Assembly (NCBI RefSeq): GCF_006171285.1
Contig: NZ_CP040889.1
Span: forward strand, 1,612,001-1,676,000
Source of the DNA: Leclercia adecarboxylata
Lineage (GTDB): Bacteria > Pseudomonadota > Gammaproteobacteria > Enterobacterales > Enterobacteriaceae
Direction of reading: 5' to 3'
DNA length: 64,000 nucleotides
The notes under the pieces are model-generated. The model saw only the letters and a program-made list of their open reading frames with translations. It had not been told where the DNA came from and did no database searches. The stretch's first letter is position 1. The number at the start of each line of letters is the position of its first letter. Positions 55,676 through 64,000 of the stretch are shown piece after piece. A program made the position numbers and the translations under genes.

Positions 55676-56488
55676 TCAGGGCAGATAGAGAGCCAGCAGT
55701 TCGTCCACCTTTTTACGTGTACCGCCGTTGCTGCTGATGCTGCGCCGGACCTTGACCTGAAAATGCTCAGCGGCCTTGTACCATTCGCGCGTATCGGGCG
55801 TGTCGTGATTCGAAATTAACACCGGGATACTTTTGCTGACCAGTTTTTCCGCCATCTCCGCCAGACGCGCCTGCTCGGCGGGACTGAAGCTGTTGGTATG
55901 ATAGGCGGTGAAGTTCGCCGTTGCCGACAGTGGAGCATAAGGCGGATCGCAGTAGACCACCGAGTTAGCGTCAGCTTTATCCATACACTCTTCATACGAG
56001 AGGCAATGGAACTCCGCATTCTGCGCTTTTTCAGCAAAGTGATACAGCTCGGCCTGCGGGAAGTACGGGCGCTTGTAGCGACCAAAGGGCACGTTGAATT
56101 CACCACGCAGGTTGTACCGGCACAGGCCGTTGTAGCCATGGCGGTTAAGATAGAGGAACAACAGCGCACGGCGGAACTTGTCCTGGCTCTGATTAAACTC
56201 AGCGCGATGCTGATAGTAAACGTCCGGGTTGTTGTTCTCTGGCGTAAACAGCTTGCGCGCCTCATCGACGTACTCATCGGTACGCTCTTTTACGATGGTA
56301 TAGAGGCTGATCAGATCGCTGTTGATATCCGCAAGGATATAGCGGGAGTAGTGGGTATTGAGAAATACCGAGCCCGCGCCAACAAAGGGTTCGACAAGAC
56401 ACTCGCCGTCTGGCAGGTGTTTTTGAATATCATCGAGCAGGGGGTATTTCCCCCCTGCCCATTTCAGAAAAGCGCGATTTTTTTTCAT
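55676..56488 (-). CDS. dam: DNA adenine methylase Dam
   Basis: Methylates adenine in GATC, directing mismatch repair and replication timing. The 270 residues have the SAM motif FLKWAGGK (residues 7-14), FVGAGSVFLNT and the catalytic DPPY (181-184). It is a few residues shorter than the 278-residue E. coli protein, at the C-terminus. It lies between rpe and damX. Confidence 0.97.
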   Translation of the reverse strand: MKKNRAFLKWAGGKYPLLDDIQKHLPDGECLVEPFVGAGSVFLNTHYSRYILADINSDLISLYTIVKERTDEYVDEARKLFTPENNNPDVYYQHRAEFNQSQDKFRRALLFLYLNRHGYNGLCRYNLRGEFNVPFGRYKRPYFPQAELYHFAEKAQNAEFHCLSYEECMDKADANSVVYCDPPYAPLSATANFTAYHTNSFSPAEQARLAEMAEKLVSKSIPVLISNHDTPDTREWYKAAEHFQVKVRRSISSNGGTRKKVDELLALYLP

Positions 56489-56555
56489 GCTGACTAACTG
56501 ATTACACCTTCTCCGGCTGTGGAGAAAGCTCCGACAGCATCCTGCGCTTCACAGA

Positions 56556-57878
56556 TTACTTCAAATCGGACTGAACCTGACGGATCGGCTTCGCCCACGG
56601 ATTTTTCGCCTGAACGTCGGCTGGCAGCGTGGCAACCGCGCGTTTTGCTTCATCTTTAGAAGAGTACACACCGCTCACCAGCACATACCATGGCTGACCG
56701 TTACGGGTGGTCTCGTAAACAACGAAGTTTTTCAGGTTTGATTTTTTCGCCCAGCCGTTGAGGTTGTCATAGCTGGAAGAGCTGCTCAGCTGCAACGTGT
56801 AGTTGCTGGACGGCGCAGACTTCAGTGAACTCACATTCCCTGTAGATTTACCGGTGCTGGCAGAAGCCGCAGGCGCGGTTGCTGCTGGCGTCGAGGCGGT
56901 TGCCGCAGGCGCGGTTGCTGCTGGCGTCGAGGCGGTTGCCGCCGGCGCTGGCGTAGCCGTCGCTTTCGGTGCCGCCGCGGTTGCCGCTGGCGCTTTGGCC
57001 GGGGCGCTGGTTGCCGTTTCAGTGTGCTTCGGCTGCGCGGCGGCTTTCGGCGCTTCGGCTTTGGCAACTGGCTGTGGCTTCACTTCACGCTTCGGCTCGA
57101 TAACCGTCTGCTTACGTTCCTGATGCTGTGCAGGTTTAGTCTGACGTGGCGCAGTTTCTGTAGCCGCCGTCTGCTGCTGCCCGGTGGCACCACGAACTGG
57201 CGCGACGGTCGCAGGCTCGGTCGGCAGCGTGGAGTTAACCACCACGTTGTTGACCTGCTGCTGGCTCTGCGGCTGCGTCAGGGCATTATTCAGATCGCCC
57301 TGCACTTCAACACGCTGCTGGCCTTCCGGGGTCGCCGGAGACTGGCCCTGAGTTGGCGTGGAGGCAACTGGCGGCAGAGAGATCTCCTGCTGGGTATTCC
57401 CGGCAGTATTCTCTGCAGAAGTGGTGCCTGGCGCAGGCTGGGTGCCATTCGCCTGATCGGCAGCACTGCCGGAGAGATCGATGCTCTTCTCGCCGGACGC
57501 GGTTTGTTCAGCAGGCGTGGTTGACGGGGCTTTGAGTGCAGAGCCGACGCCGATAATCAGCAGCAGCAGGACCAGCACGCCCAGACCCATCATAATGTAC
57601 TGGCGGGAAGCGGGCTTCGCCGGAGCGGCTTTACGCTTACGCGGGCGACGCTCTACGGGCTCTTCGTCCATTGAATCTTCTTCGGACTCATAATCCTCTT
57701 CTTCACGCTCGTCGCGGGCGGCGCGGCCACGCGAAGGACGAGGATCGTCATTGTCCAGATCGACCTCATCAAAGTTAATTTGCGGATCGTTATCACGTTC
57801 TGAAGACTGGCGAGTACGACCAGTACGACGATCGCTGGGATCGGGTTTCAGCTCGTCTTCTGGTTTGAATTCATCCAT
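56556..57878 (-). CDS. damX: Cell division protein DamX (SPOR domain)
   Basis: Inner-membrane division-site protein that binds septal peptidoglycan. The 440 residues show an acidic cytoplasmic N-terminus (1-92), one membrane segment (94-115, [20 protein letters not shown]), a long low-complexity Ala/Pro/Thr/Gln linker (about 120-355) and a C-terminal SPOR domain (about 360-437, [15 protein letters not shown]). E. coli DamX has 428 residues; the linker contains an exact 36-bp tandem repeat that can explain the extra length. Confidence 0.95.
   Translation of the reverse strand: MDEFKPEDELKPDPSDRRTGRTRQSSERDNDPQINFDEVDLDNDDPRPSRGRAARDEREEEDYESEEDSMDEEPVERRPRKRKAAPAKPASRQYIMMGLGVLVLLLLIIGVGSALKAPSTTPAEQTASGEKSIDLSGSAADQANGTQPAPGTTSAENTAGNTQQEISLPPVASTPTQGQSPATPEGQQRVEVQGDLNNALTQPQSQQQVNNVVVNSTLPTEPATVAPVRGATGQQQTAATETAPRQTKPAQHQERKQTVIEPKREVKPQPVAKAEAPKAAAQPKHTETATSAPAKAPAATAAAPKATATPAPAATASTPAATAPAATASTPAATAPAASASTGKSTGNVSSLKSAPSSNYTLQLSSSSSYDNLNGWAKKSNLKNFVVYETTRNGQPWYVLVSGVYSSKDEAKRAVATLPADVQAKNPWAKPIRQVQSDLK
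56866..56937. repeat. Exact 36-bp tandem repeat in the damX linker
   Basis: Two identical 36-bp copies, 56866-56901 and 56902-56937, followed by a degenerate partial copy. In frame on the minus strand it encodes a 12-residue unit of the Ala-Thr-Ser-Pro type. Confidence 0.95.
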
Positions 57879-57970
57879 TTAACACCCCACTAAAAGGCTT
57901 ATGCCTACAACTTTGCACATCACCTGAAGCAAACTGGCTACGTGTTACCGCAGCCGGACCTTTCTAATAG

Positions 57971-59059
57971 TTACGCTTGCTGGCAATCAGCAATAGCGCC
58001 AAGAACGACATCGTGCGGCACACCGCCACGAACTTCACTCTTTCCGATGGCAAGCGGGAGTACCAGACGCATCTCGCCTGCTAATACTTTTTTATCACGC
58101 ATCATGTGCGGCAAGTAGGCCTGCGCTGACATTTCTCGCGGCCCCGTCACCGGCAAACCGGCGCGCTCAAGCAGCGTGATAATGCGTTGTGTATCCGCCT
58201 TGCTGAACTGACCCAGACGCTCCGAGGTGCGTGCGGCCATTACCATTCCCGCCGCCACGGCCTCGCCATGCAGCCAGTTACCGTAGCCCATTTCGGCTTC
58301 GATAGCATGACCGTAGGTGTGCCCCAGATTCAGTAAAGCACGTAAGCCTGTTTCGCGCTCGTCTGCGGCAACCACTTCTGCTTTCAGCTCACAACAACGG
58401 CGAATACAGTACGCCATCGCCTGACCATCCAGGCGCAACAGGGCGTCCATATTCTCTTCAAGCCAGCTAAAGAACTCGCCGTCCAGAATAATGCCGTACT
58501 TGATCACTTCCGCCAGGCCAGAGGCCAGCTCGCGCTGAGGCAGCGTTTGCAGACAGTCGAGATCCACCACCACCGAAGCGGGCTGGTAGAACGCGCCAAT
58601 CATGTTTTTGCCAAGCGGATGGTTAACGGCGGTTTTGCCACCAACGGAAGAGTCGACCTGCGACAACAGCGTGGTAGGAATTTGAATAAAACGGACACCG
58701 CGCTGATAGCTTGCCGCAGCAAACCCCGTCAGATCGCCAACGACACCGCCGCCTAAAGCCAGCAGTGTAGTGTCGCGACCGTGCGGTTTTTGCAGTAATG
58801 CGGTGAAGACGGTATCGAGTACCGTCAGGCTTTTATACTGCTCGCCATCAGGCAGAATCACACTGTCGACCTTCACGCCAGCCTGTTCGAGCAGCTGACG
58901 TACGCGGTCGAGATAAAGCGGAGCCAGAGTCTCATTGGTGACCAGCATTGCCTGATCACCCGCTTTCAGTGGTAAGAAGGAAGCTGGGTCGTTAAACAAA
59001 CCAGCCGCGATAGTGATAGGGTAACTCCGTTCACCGAGAGTGACTGTAATCCTCTCCAT
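57971..59059 (-). CDS. aroB: 3-dehydroquinate synthase
   Basis: Second enzyme of the shikimate pathway, using NAD and zinc. The 362 residues include the NAD motif [13 protein letters not shown] (near 104), the [20 protein letters not shown] block (near 128) and the zinc ligands in [25 protein letters not shown] (His247, His264 region, with Glu184). Length equals E. coli AroB. It follows aroK by 57 bp. Confidence 0.98.
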   Translation of the reverse strand: MERITVTLGERSYPITIAAGLFNDPASFLPLKAGDQAMLVTNETLAPLYLDRVRQLLEQAGVKVDSVILPDGEQYKSLTVLDTVFTALLQKPHGRDTTLLALGGGVVGDLTGFAAASYQRGVRFIQIPTTLLSQVDSSVGGKTAVNHPLGKNMIGAFYQPASVVVDLDCLQTLPQRELASGLAEVIKYGIILDGEFFSWLEENMDALLRLDGQAMAYCIRRCCELKAEVVAADERETGLRALLNLGHTYGHAIEAEMGYGNWLHGEAVAAGMVMAARTSERLGQFSKADTQRIITLLERAGLPVTGPREMSAQAYLPHMMRDKKVLAGEMRLVLPLAIGKSEVRGGVPHDVVLGAIADCQQA

Positions 59060-59116
59060 AACGCGACATCCACCTTAAATGCTTTTACCCGCAGGCGAGT
59101 GTATATAAAGCCAGAA

Positions 59117-59638
59117 TCAGTTGCTTTCCAGCATATGAATAATCTGGTTTGCGACCACTTTTGCGCTCTGGTCGTCTGTGCGAATGGTGACGTCAGCAAT
59201 CTCTTCGTACAGCGGATTGCGTTCACCAGCCAGTGCTTCCAGAACTTCGCGTGGAGGCGTCTCAACCTGTAGCAACGGGCGTTTTTTATCACGCTGCGTA
59301 CGCGCCAGTTGTTTTTCGATGGTCGTTTCGAGATAGACCACGACACCGCGGGCGGAGAGACGGTTGCGAGTTTCGCGAGATTTTACAGAGCCGCCGCCGG
59401 TAGCCAGCACAATGCCCTGCTTTTCCGTAAGTTCATTGATGACTTTTTCTTCACGGTCACGGAAACCCTCTTCGCCTTCTACGTCGAAGACCCAGCCCAC
59501 ATCAGCTCCGGTTCGTTTCTCAATCTCTTGATCAGAATCGTAAAATTCCATATTGAGTTGTTGAGCTAACTGGCGCCCAATAGTGCTTTTGCCGGCACCC
59601 ATAGGCCCAACCAGAAAGATATTGCGTTTCTCTGCCAT
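59117..59638 (-). CDS. aroK: Shikimate kinase I
   Basis: Phosphorylates shikimate with ATP, the fifth step of chorismate synthesis. The 173 residues contain the P loop [15 protein letters not shown] (residues 11-25), the Asp-containing FYDSDQEIE and the lid region. Length as in E. coli AroK. First gene of the aroK-aroB-damX-dam-rpe-gph-trpS group. Confidence 0.98.
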   Translation of the reverse strand: MAEKRNIFLVGPMGAGKSTIGRQLAQQLNMEFYDSDQEIEKRTGADVGWVFDVEGEEGFRDREEKVINELTEKQGIVLATGGGSVKSRETRNRLSARGVVVYLETTIEKQLARTQRDKKRPLLQVETPPREVLEALAGERNPLYEEIADVTIRTDDQSAKVVANQIIHMLESN

Positions 59639-59751
59639 TTTTTCGGTACTACTAAGACTATTCGTTAATGGTAAACCCGCTTCGCCGATACCTGGCGTAA
59701 CAGGACATGAACTGAAACCTCATATGCGATAGAGCGAGAGTCAGACTAAAA

Positions 59752-59781
59752 ATTATCTCAGTACTCCAGCTTGTTTGGCAA
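59752..59781 (-). promoter_or_regulatory. Predicted aroK promoter
   Basis: On the minus strand TTGCCA (59776-59781) and GATAAT (59752-59757) are spaced 18 bp. It lies about 115 bp upstream of the aroK ATG, leaving a leader of about 107 nt, in the 227-bp hofQ/aroK gap. Nothing else clear is seen in the gap. Confidence 0.65.
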
Positions 59782-59865
59782 CAGAATAAATCACCAGGCT
59801 TGCCGCTTAAGTTATTAAGGGGTGAGATTGTGTAAGCTGATTCTCAAATCGGTACTCCTTGTATG

Positions 59866-61170
59866 CTAATTCATGCCCCACGTCAAACATCTGCAACAAA
59901 CAGAATGCAAAATCACGCGGGGCATTACTGCCCAGTATGGCGTTGCAACCAGACGTGGGGTGATAAAAACCACTAATTCCCGGCGCTCGTTGTCTTTACC
60001 CTGATGGCGGAAAAGTTGCCCCAGGAGAGGAATACGGCTCAAGCCTGGCACATTTTCGCTGCCGCTTTTATGCCTCTGAGAAAAAATTCCCCCTAAGGCC
60101 AGCGTTTCACCACTTTTAACTTCAACCTGGGTTTCAATCTCCTGCTTATCGATGGTCAGGGTTTCACTGTCGGCCTGCTGCAACACCTGGCCCGGGCTGT
60201 TCTCGCTGATACGCAGCTTCAGGCGTACCCGACCGTTGGCCAGCACCACCGGCGTCACCTCCATGCCCAGCACCGCCTCTTTAAACTCTACCGACGTCGC
60301 CCCGCTCTCTCCGCTGGAGACCTGATAAGGGATCTCGCTCCCCTGTTTGATGCTGGCGGGCTGCATGTGGGATGCCAACAGCCGCGGGCTGGCGATGATA
60401 TCTACCTGCTGCTTTTGTTCGAGGGCGGAGAGCTCAATGTCCAGCAGCCGGCCATTAATCCGCCCGATATTAAAGCCCACCTGCGTGGTCGCGGCGTTAA
60501 CCGCAAGATCGGCGCTGAGTATCGTCAGCTGTCCGGGCTTACCCGCCTGCTGAGCCTGGGCCAGACTCCACTTCACCCCTAACTCGCGCAGGCTTTTTTC
60601 ACTCATGCTGACGATGTGCGCCGCGAGCTCGACCTGCGCTACCGGCAGATCCATCTGCGTCACCCAGTGCTGTAGTGCGTCCAGCGCTGCCCGGGTGTCG
60701 CGCACCAGCAGACGATTGGTGCGCTTGTCCACCGCAAGGCTGCCTTTCGGGCTAAGGAGCTTTTCGGCCGCCTGCTGGAGATCGCTCGCATCCGCATACG
60801 AGAGAGGGAAGCTGCGCGCCTCCAGCGGCACGCTGAGCTGGCGCTTTGCGCGCTCCGCCTCTTTTCTGGCCTGCTGCTGCTGTTGCCAGGCGGCGCTGTG
60901 AATATAAAAGATGCCCTCCTGCTGGCGCATCACCAGCCCGGCGCTGGTCACTACCGTCTGTAGCGCCTGTAGCCAGGGCACCTTCTGCAGACGCAGCGAG
61001 ACGTTGCCGCTCACGTCCGGGGCGATAATCATGTTGCGGTTCTCCTGCTCCGCCAGAGCCTGCAGAAGCTGGGCGACCGGCACATCATCCACCACCAGAT
61101 TGACGGCCGCCGTTTCCGCTGCCAGCGCCTGGCTGGCGATCAGCAGCAGTGCCACGATCCCTGTTTTCAT
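59866..61170 (-). CDS. hofQ: HofQ, secretin-type outer membrane porin
   Basis: Secretin-family protein like PilQ/ComE that forms an outer-membrane pore; in E. coli it is needed for use of DNA as a nutrient. I chose the ATG at 61168-61170, with AAGGA 7 nt upstream and a signal peptide following (MKTGIVALLLIASQALA); the longer frame runs through hofP. The 434 residues include the STN-like domain (about 30-80), NolW repeats, and the secretin core (about 195-410). Compared with E. coli HofQ (412 residues) the end carries about 25 extra residues after VVFITPRLV. Confidence 0.9.
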   Translation of the reverse strand: MKTGIVALLLIASQALAAETAAVNLVVDDVPVAQLLQALAEQENRNMIIAPDVSGNVSLRLQKVPWLQALQTVVTSAGLVMRQQEGIFYIHSAAWQQQQQARKEAERAKRQLSVPLEARSFPLSYADASDLQQAAEKLLSPKGSLAVDKRTNRLLVRDTRAALDALQHWVTQMDLPVAQVELAAHIVSMSEKSLRELGVKWSLAQAQQAGKPGQLTILSADLAVNAATTQVGFNIGRINGRLLDIELSALEQKQQVDIIASPRLLASHMQPASIKQGSEIPYQVSSGESGATSVEFKEAVLGMEVTPVVLANGRVRLKLRISENSPGQVLQQADSETLTIDKQEIETQVEVKSGETLALGGIFSQRHKSGSENVPGLSRIPLLGQLFRHQGKDNERRELVVFITPRLVATPYWAVMPRVILHSVCCRCLTWGMN

Positions 61171-61477
61171 GTTTCGTTCCTTGTCGTTGCCATCGCCACA
61201 GCGGCTGTTCACAGACCTCAGAGGTGTCGATGACCAGCTCCTTTTCATCCAGCGTCATTACCCGCCCACCCTGAGGCAGCGTCTCGCCGCGGCGCACCCG
61301 CAGCCAGCGCGACGTTTCATCCCTGACGATCCCCACCGGCACCGCGCCGGACACCAGCCCGGCATAACGCCACTGGCTCAGGACGGCGTCGGGGCAGCGT
61401 GATACCGGGGCCTGAAACGGATCGCGCATGCCGAGAAGCAGCGGCAGTAAAAGCAGCACGCCCCTGTTAACCCGCAT
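61085..61477 (-). CDS. hofP: HofP, PilP-like pilus assembly protein
   Basis: Likely counterpart of the PilP lipoprotein-type periplasmic link in type IV pilus/DNA uptake machines. The 130 residues match E. coli HofP in the body (LLGMRDPFQAP near 15 and LSQWRYAGLVSG near 33), after an N-terminal hydrophobic segment. GGAG lies upstream of the ATG at 61475-61477. The last 86 nt overlap hofQ in another frame, and the C-terminus is a low-complexity Gly/Arg/Gln tail. Confidence 0.85.
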   Translation of the reverse strand: MRVNRGVLLLLPLLLGMRDPFQAPVSRCPDAVLSQWRYAGLVSGAVPVGIVRDETSRWLRVRRGETLPQGGRVMTLDEKELVIDTSEVCEQPLWRWQRQGTKHENRDRGTAADRQPGAGSGNGGRQSGGG

Positions 61478-61928
61478 TCTGCCGCTCCAGCTGGAGGGTA
61501 ATCCGTAGCTTTTGCTGCTCTGGCTGGATGGTAAAACGCCCGACCGCCACATCGCGCCGGGCGAGGGTGGCAAACAGCGTGGGGATCTGCGCCCACACCG
61601 CATCGACCACCAGCTCCCCGCCTGCGCTGACGGGCTGCCAGCGCACCATCCGCATCTCACCGGTATCGAACTCCAGCGGCGAAAAAGGGCGCGTTGCCAC
61701 GGACGCTGGGACGTCATCCTCGGGGAAGAGCTTACGCACTGCGGTCCATAAGCGGGCGTTGATCGCCGCATCTTGTTCATGCTGAGCCTGCTGCGTCGTG
61801 AGCTGTTGATGCTGTATGTGTAGCTGCACACCGGTGACGCCGAACAGCATCAGCCCGGAACTGACGCCCCAGCACAGGCCGCGCCAGCGCGGAGACAGCC
61901 TGTACCAGATGTCAGGATGGATCCGCAT
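61467..61928 (-). CDS. hofO: HofO, PilO-like pilus assembly protein
   Basis: Inner-membrane protein of the PilO type. The 153 residues begin with a cytoplasmic segment, one membrane helix (about 14-36) and a periplasmic coiled/ferredoxin-like region. It overlaps hofN by 17 bp and hofP by 11 bp, so the hof genes are tightly packed. It matches E. coli HofO only moderately. Confidence 0.85.
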   Translation of the reverse strand: MRIHPDIWYRLSPRWRGLCWGVSSGLMLFGVTGVQLHIQHQQLTTQQAQHEQDAAINARLWTAVRKLFPEDDVPASVATRPFSPLEFDTGEMRMVRWQPVSAGGELVVDAVWAQIPTLFATLARRDVAVGRFTIQPEQQKLRITLQLERQNAG

Positions 61929-62451
61929 AAGCCTGCTCCTTGCGGGTCAGCGTCCAGCTAAACTCCCAGCGTCCCTGCGCGTCCTGGCGCATCTCCCCCG
62001 GCGTTCCCGGCCCGAATCCGGGCAGCAGGCGTAGTGCCGTCTCCAGCGCCGCAAGCGCCGGTAAGGTAGTGGCGTATCCGTGGAGCGAGAGCGTGGACTG
62101 CTTAAAGCGAAGCTGCGCCAGCCATGCCTGCTCCGGCAGGGCGTGGGCCAGGGCGATCAGTTCCGCCTGCCAGGCCTCCGTGCTGGCTTTTTGCCGCGCC
62201 CAGCGCTGGCGTTGCTGGCGCTGAACAACACGCGCCGCCCACTGCTTTTGCCGCTGCTCCAGCGCCTGTCGCAGCGCCAGATCGCTGGCCTGCCTATGGG
62301 CGTAAACATCCGTCTGCAGAGATGAGCTGGCCCGAAGGGCCGTCCAGAGCACCAGCGTTAAGAGCAGCGAGCCGGTAAACAGCAGGCCCCAGAAGCGCAG
62401 GCAGTGGCGTTTTTGTTGCTGACGCCACGGCAGCAGGTTTGCGGTCCTCAT
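61912..62451 (-). CDS. hofN: HofN, PilN-like pilus assembly protein
   Basis: PilN/ComN-type inner-membrane protein with the conserved N-terminal NLLPWRQQQ motif (residues 5-13), which in the family docks into PilM, one membrane helix (about 19-42) and a periplasmic domain. The 179 residues equal the E. coli length. It overlaps hofM by 4 bp. Confidence 0.88.
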   Translation of the reverse strand: MRTANLLPWRQQQKRHCLRFWGLLFTGSLLLTLVLWTALRASSSLQTDVYAHRQASDLALRQALEQRQKQWAARVVQRQQRQRWARQKASTEAWQAELIALAHALPEQAWLAQLRFKQSTLSLHGYATTLPALAALETALRLLPGFGPGTPGEMRQDAQGRWEFSWTLTRKEQAYADPS

Positions 62452-63230
62452 ACCGGATAGACTCCCGCCGCCAGCGCCAGCGCGACGCTAAAATCCGCGC
62501 CATTTTCAGGCAGCGGCGGCTGCCGGTGGGGTACCACGCACCAGGGATCGAAACTGGCCATATCGCAGCAGGCGATCTCCTCAACCCTGAGCGCCAGCAG
62601 CGCGGCCAGCCGTTCGACGTCGGGGGCTTCCGCCAGCCCGCGCCTGCCCCACTGGTGGCGCATCGCCCAGAGCCACTGGTCCCGATCGCGCCAGGCGATA
62701 CACTGGGCGGGCGCCTGCACAAAAGGCAGCAGATGCGTCAGCGCTCCGGCATCGGGCGTGATGGTGGTGAGTTGCAGGCGCAGGACCCGGGCCAGCTCCA
62801 GAAGCGCGTCGATCTCCTTATTTTGTGCGGCAGTAATCTGAAATGTCTGGCTGAAGGTATCTTCTGCATAGTCAAAACGCAGGGCTTCGGGCGCCATCTC
62901 CAGTTCACGGCTCAACGCGGATGCAATCCAGGCCGTCTGCTCGCTGTCGCGCAGGGTCATCGCCGGGCGCGGCAGCGTGCGCTGCAGGGTGCGGGCAGCC
63001 GGAAAGGCGAGAAATATTTGATGCTGATGCGGCAGCGTCTGACGCCATTCGCGCAGGGCCGCAGCCAGTTGTTCGGGCTGAAGAATTTGCCCGTCGTGGA
63101 TAATGCCCTCCGCCAGGGGGAGCTGCCACCAGCGGCGCAGACCCCACCCCGACTTTTCGCGCACCAGCGCGACGGCCAGAACCTTATCCTGTTGAATATG
63201 AACGCCTGTTCGCCATGTTTTAAACGCCAT
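62448..63230 (-). CDS. hofM: HofM, PilM-like pilus assembly protein
   Basis: Actin-like cytoplasmic PilM/ComM-type protein that in related systems binds the HofN N-terminus. The 260 residues begin MAFKTWRTGVHIQQDKVLAV and correspond to E. coli HofM (259). The nucleotide-binding signature of true PilM is weak. First gene of the hof group, divergent from mrcA. Confidence 0.88.
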   Translation of the reverse strand: MAFKTWRTGVHIQQDKVLAVALVREKSGWGLRRWWQLPLAEGIIHDGQILQPEQLAAALREWRQTLPHQHQIFLAFPAARTLQRTLPRPAMTLRDSEQTAWIASALSRELEMAPEALRFDYAEDTFSQTFQITAAQNKEIDALLELARVLRLQLTTITPDAGALTHLLPFVQAPAQCIAWRDRDQWLWAMRHQWGRRGLAEAPDVERLAALLALRVEEIACCDMASFDPWCVVPHRQPPLPENGADFSVALALAAGVYPV

Positions 63231-63292
63231 GTTTCACGATCTCCTTATCGTCCCTGGGGATGACGGCTATATCAATGCTACAGGCTTGCCTT

Positions 63293-63298
63293 TATACT
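63293..63298 (+). promoter_or_regulatory. Candidate -10 element of mrcA
   Basis: TATACT lies 53 bp before the mrcA start in the hofM/mrcA divergent gap (63231-63350). The hexamer 17 bp upstream (TATCAA) is a poor -35. No ribosomal or regulatory RNA is visible in this gap. Confidence 0.4.
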
Positions 63299-63350
63299 AC
63301 CGCGCGATTGTTTAGAAACTGCCCAGTTCAAACTAAATGGGAAATCTCCA

Positions 63351-64000
63351 GTGAAGTTCGTAAAGTATTTATTGATCCTTGCAGTCTGTTGCATTCTGCT
63401 TGGAGCAGGCTCGATTTTTGGTTTGTACAAATATATTGAGCCGCAACTGCCTGATGTCGCTACGCTTCGTGACGTACGACTTCAGATCCCGATGCAGGTT
63501 TATAGCGCCGATGGCGAGCTGATTGCCCAGTACGGTGAAAAGCGCCGTATCCCGCTGACGCTGAATCAAATTCCGCCAGTCATGGTGAAAGCCTTTATTG
63601 CCACAGAAGACAGCCGCTTTTATGAGCACCACGGCGTTGACCCGGTGGGGATTTTCCGTGCTGCAAGCGTAGCGCTGTTCTCCGGCCATGCTTCGCAGGG
63701 GGCAAGTACCATCACCCAGCAGCTGGCGCGTAACTTCTTCCTGAGCCCTGAAAAAACGCTGATGCGTAAGGTTAAGGAAGTGTTCCTGGCGATCCGCATT
63801 GAGCAGTTGCTGAACAAAGATGAGATCCTTGAGCTTTACCTCAACAAGATCTATCTCGGCTACCGTGCCTATGGCGTGGGCGCGGCGGCGCAGGTCTATT
63901 TCGGTAAATCCATCGAGCAGCTCACCCTGAGTGAGATGGCCACCATCGCCGGTCTGCCGAAGGCGCCTTCCACCTTTAACCCGCTCTACTCGCTGGATCG
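63351..64000 (+). CDS. mrcA: Penicillin-binding protein 1A (partial, C-terminus off the right edge)
   Basis: Bifunctional peptidoglycan transglycosylase/transpeptidase. The start is the GTG at 63351, as in E. coli, followed by a membrane anchor (about 7-29). 216 residues fall in the window, covering the start of the transglycosylase domain with the catalytic-glutamate motif ATEDSRFYEHHGVD (near residue 84) and the QGASTITQQLARN motif. E. coli PBP1A has about 850 residues, so most of the protein lies beyond the edge. Confidence 0.97.
   Translation, partial: MKFVKYLLILAVCCILLGAGSIFGLYKYIEPQLPDVATLRDVRLQIPMQVYSADGELIAQYGEKRRIPLTLNQIPPVMVKAFIATEDSRFYEHHGVDPVGIFRAASVALFSGHASQGASTITQQLARNFFLSPEKTLMRKVKEVFLAIRIEQLLNKDEILELYLNKIYLGYRAYGVGAAAQVYFGKSIEQLTLSEMATIAGLPKAPSTFNPLYSLD

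Noticed and set aside
56803..57123. Repeats in damX as a possible CRISPR array
   Set aside because: The repeats are direct, in frame and without spacers; they encode the Ala/Pro/Thr linker.

Overview
The window is a stretch of enterobacterial core chromosome. Gene content, order and protein sequences match the rpl/rps-crp-nir-aroKB-mrcA region of Escherichia coli almost gene for gene. Protein divergence, an Enterobacter-style set of REP repeats, a short hopD-type prepilin peptidase beside bfr, and a cytosine deaminase gene between tsgA and nirB point to a non-Escherichia Enterobacteriaceae (Enterobacter, Lelliottia, Leclercia or Kosakonia type). The genus is inference; no rRNA or tRNA gene is present to settle it.

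Layout. 1-7 kb: dprA (cut by the left edge, minus), then def-fmt-rsmB-trkA and mscL (plus), then arfA, zntR and yhdN (minus). 7-20.8 kb: the alpha (rpsM-rpsK-rpsD-rpoA-rplQ), spc (rplN to rpmJ, with secY) and S10 (rpsJ to rpsQ) operons, all minus, with readable promoters, leaders and terminators. 21-22.2 kb: a reduced prepilin peptidase facing bfr-bfd, whose promoter carries a Fur-box match. 22.3-28.7 kb: the str operon (rpsL-rpsG-fusA-tufA) preceded by yheO-tusDCB. 28.8-43.9 kb: fkpA, slyX, slyD, yheV, kefGB, yheSTU, prkB, yhfA, crp, yhfK, then argD, pabA, fic and yhfG. 44-53 kb: ppiA, tsgA, codA, then nirBDC-cysG (nitrite reduction and its siroheme supply) and the lipoprotein gene yhfL. 53.2-59.7 kb: aroK-aroB-damX-dam-rpe-gph-trpS (minus). 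59.9-64 kb: hofMNOPQ (minus) diverging from mrcA, which is cut by the right edge.

How the genes work together. Three operons make about half the ribosomal proteins together with RNA polymerase alpha and SecY. The str operon adds S12, S7 and both main elongation GTPases, and tusBCD feeds sulfur to tRNA wobble uridines. def and fmt handle the formyl group at protein N-termini; arfA rescues ribosomes stalled on nonstop mRNA. The nir cluster reduces nitrite with NADH through a siroheme enzyme, and cysG makes the cofactor. hofMNOPQ encodes pilus-assembly-like proteins linked in E. coli to DNA uptake as a nutrient.

I found no clear candidate for a new biological system. The points most worth following are local: an arfA frame interrupted by a strong hairpin, a helically phased ARG-box pair before argD, a Fur-box match filling the bfd promoter spacer, a Fic/antitoxin pair with a non-canonical Fic motif, an exact 36-bp tandem repeat in damX, an 86-nt hofP/hofQ overlap, a solitary codA at nir, and REP repeats, one inside the nir operon. 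There is no tRNA, rRNA, CRISPR array, insertion sequence, prophage or integron.
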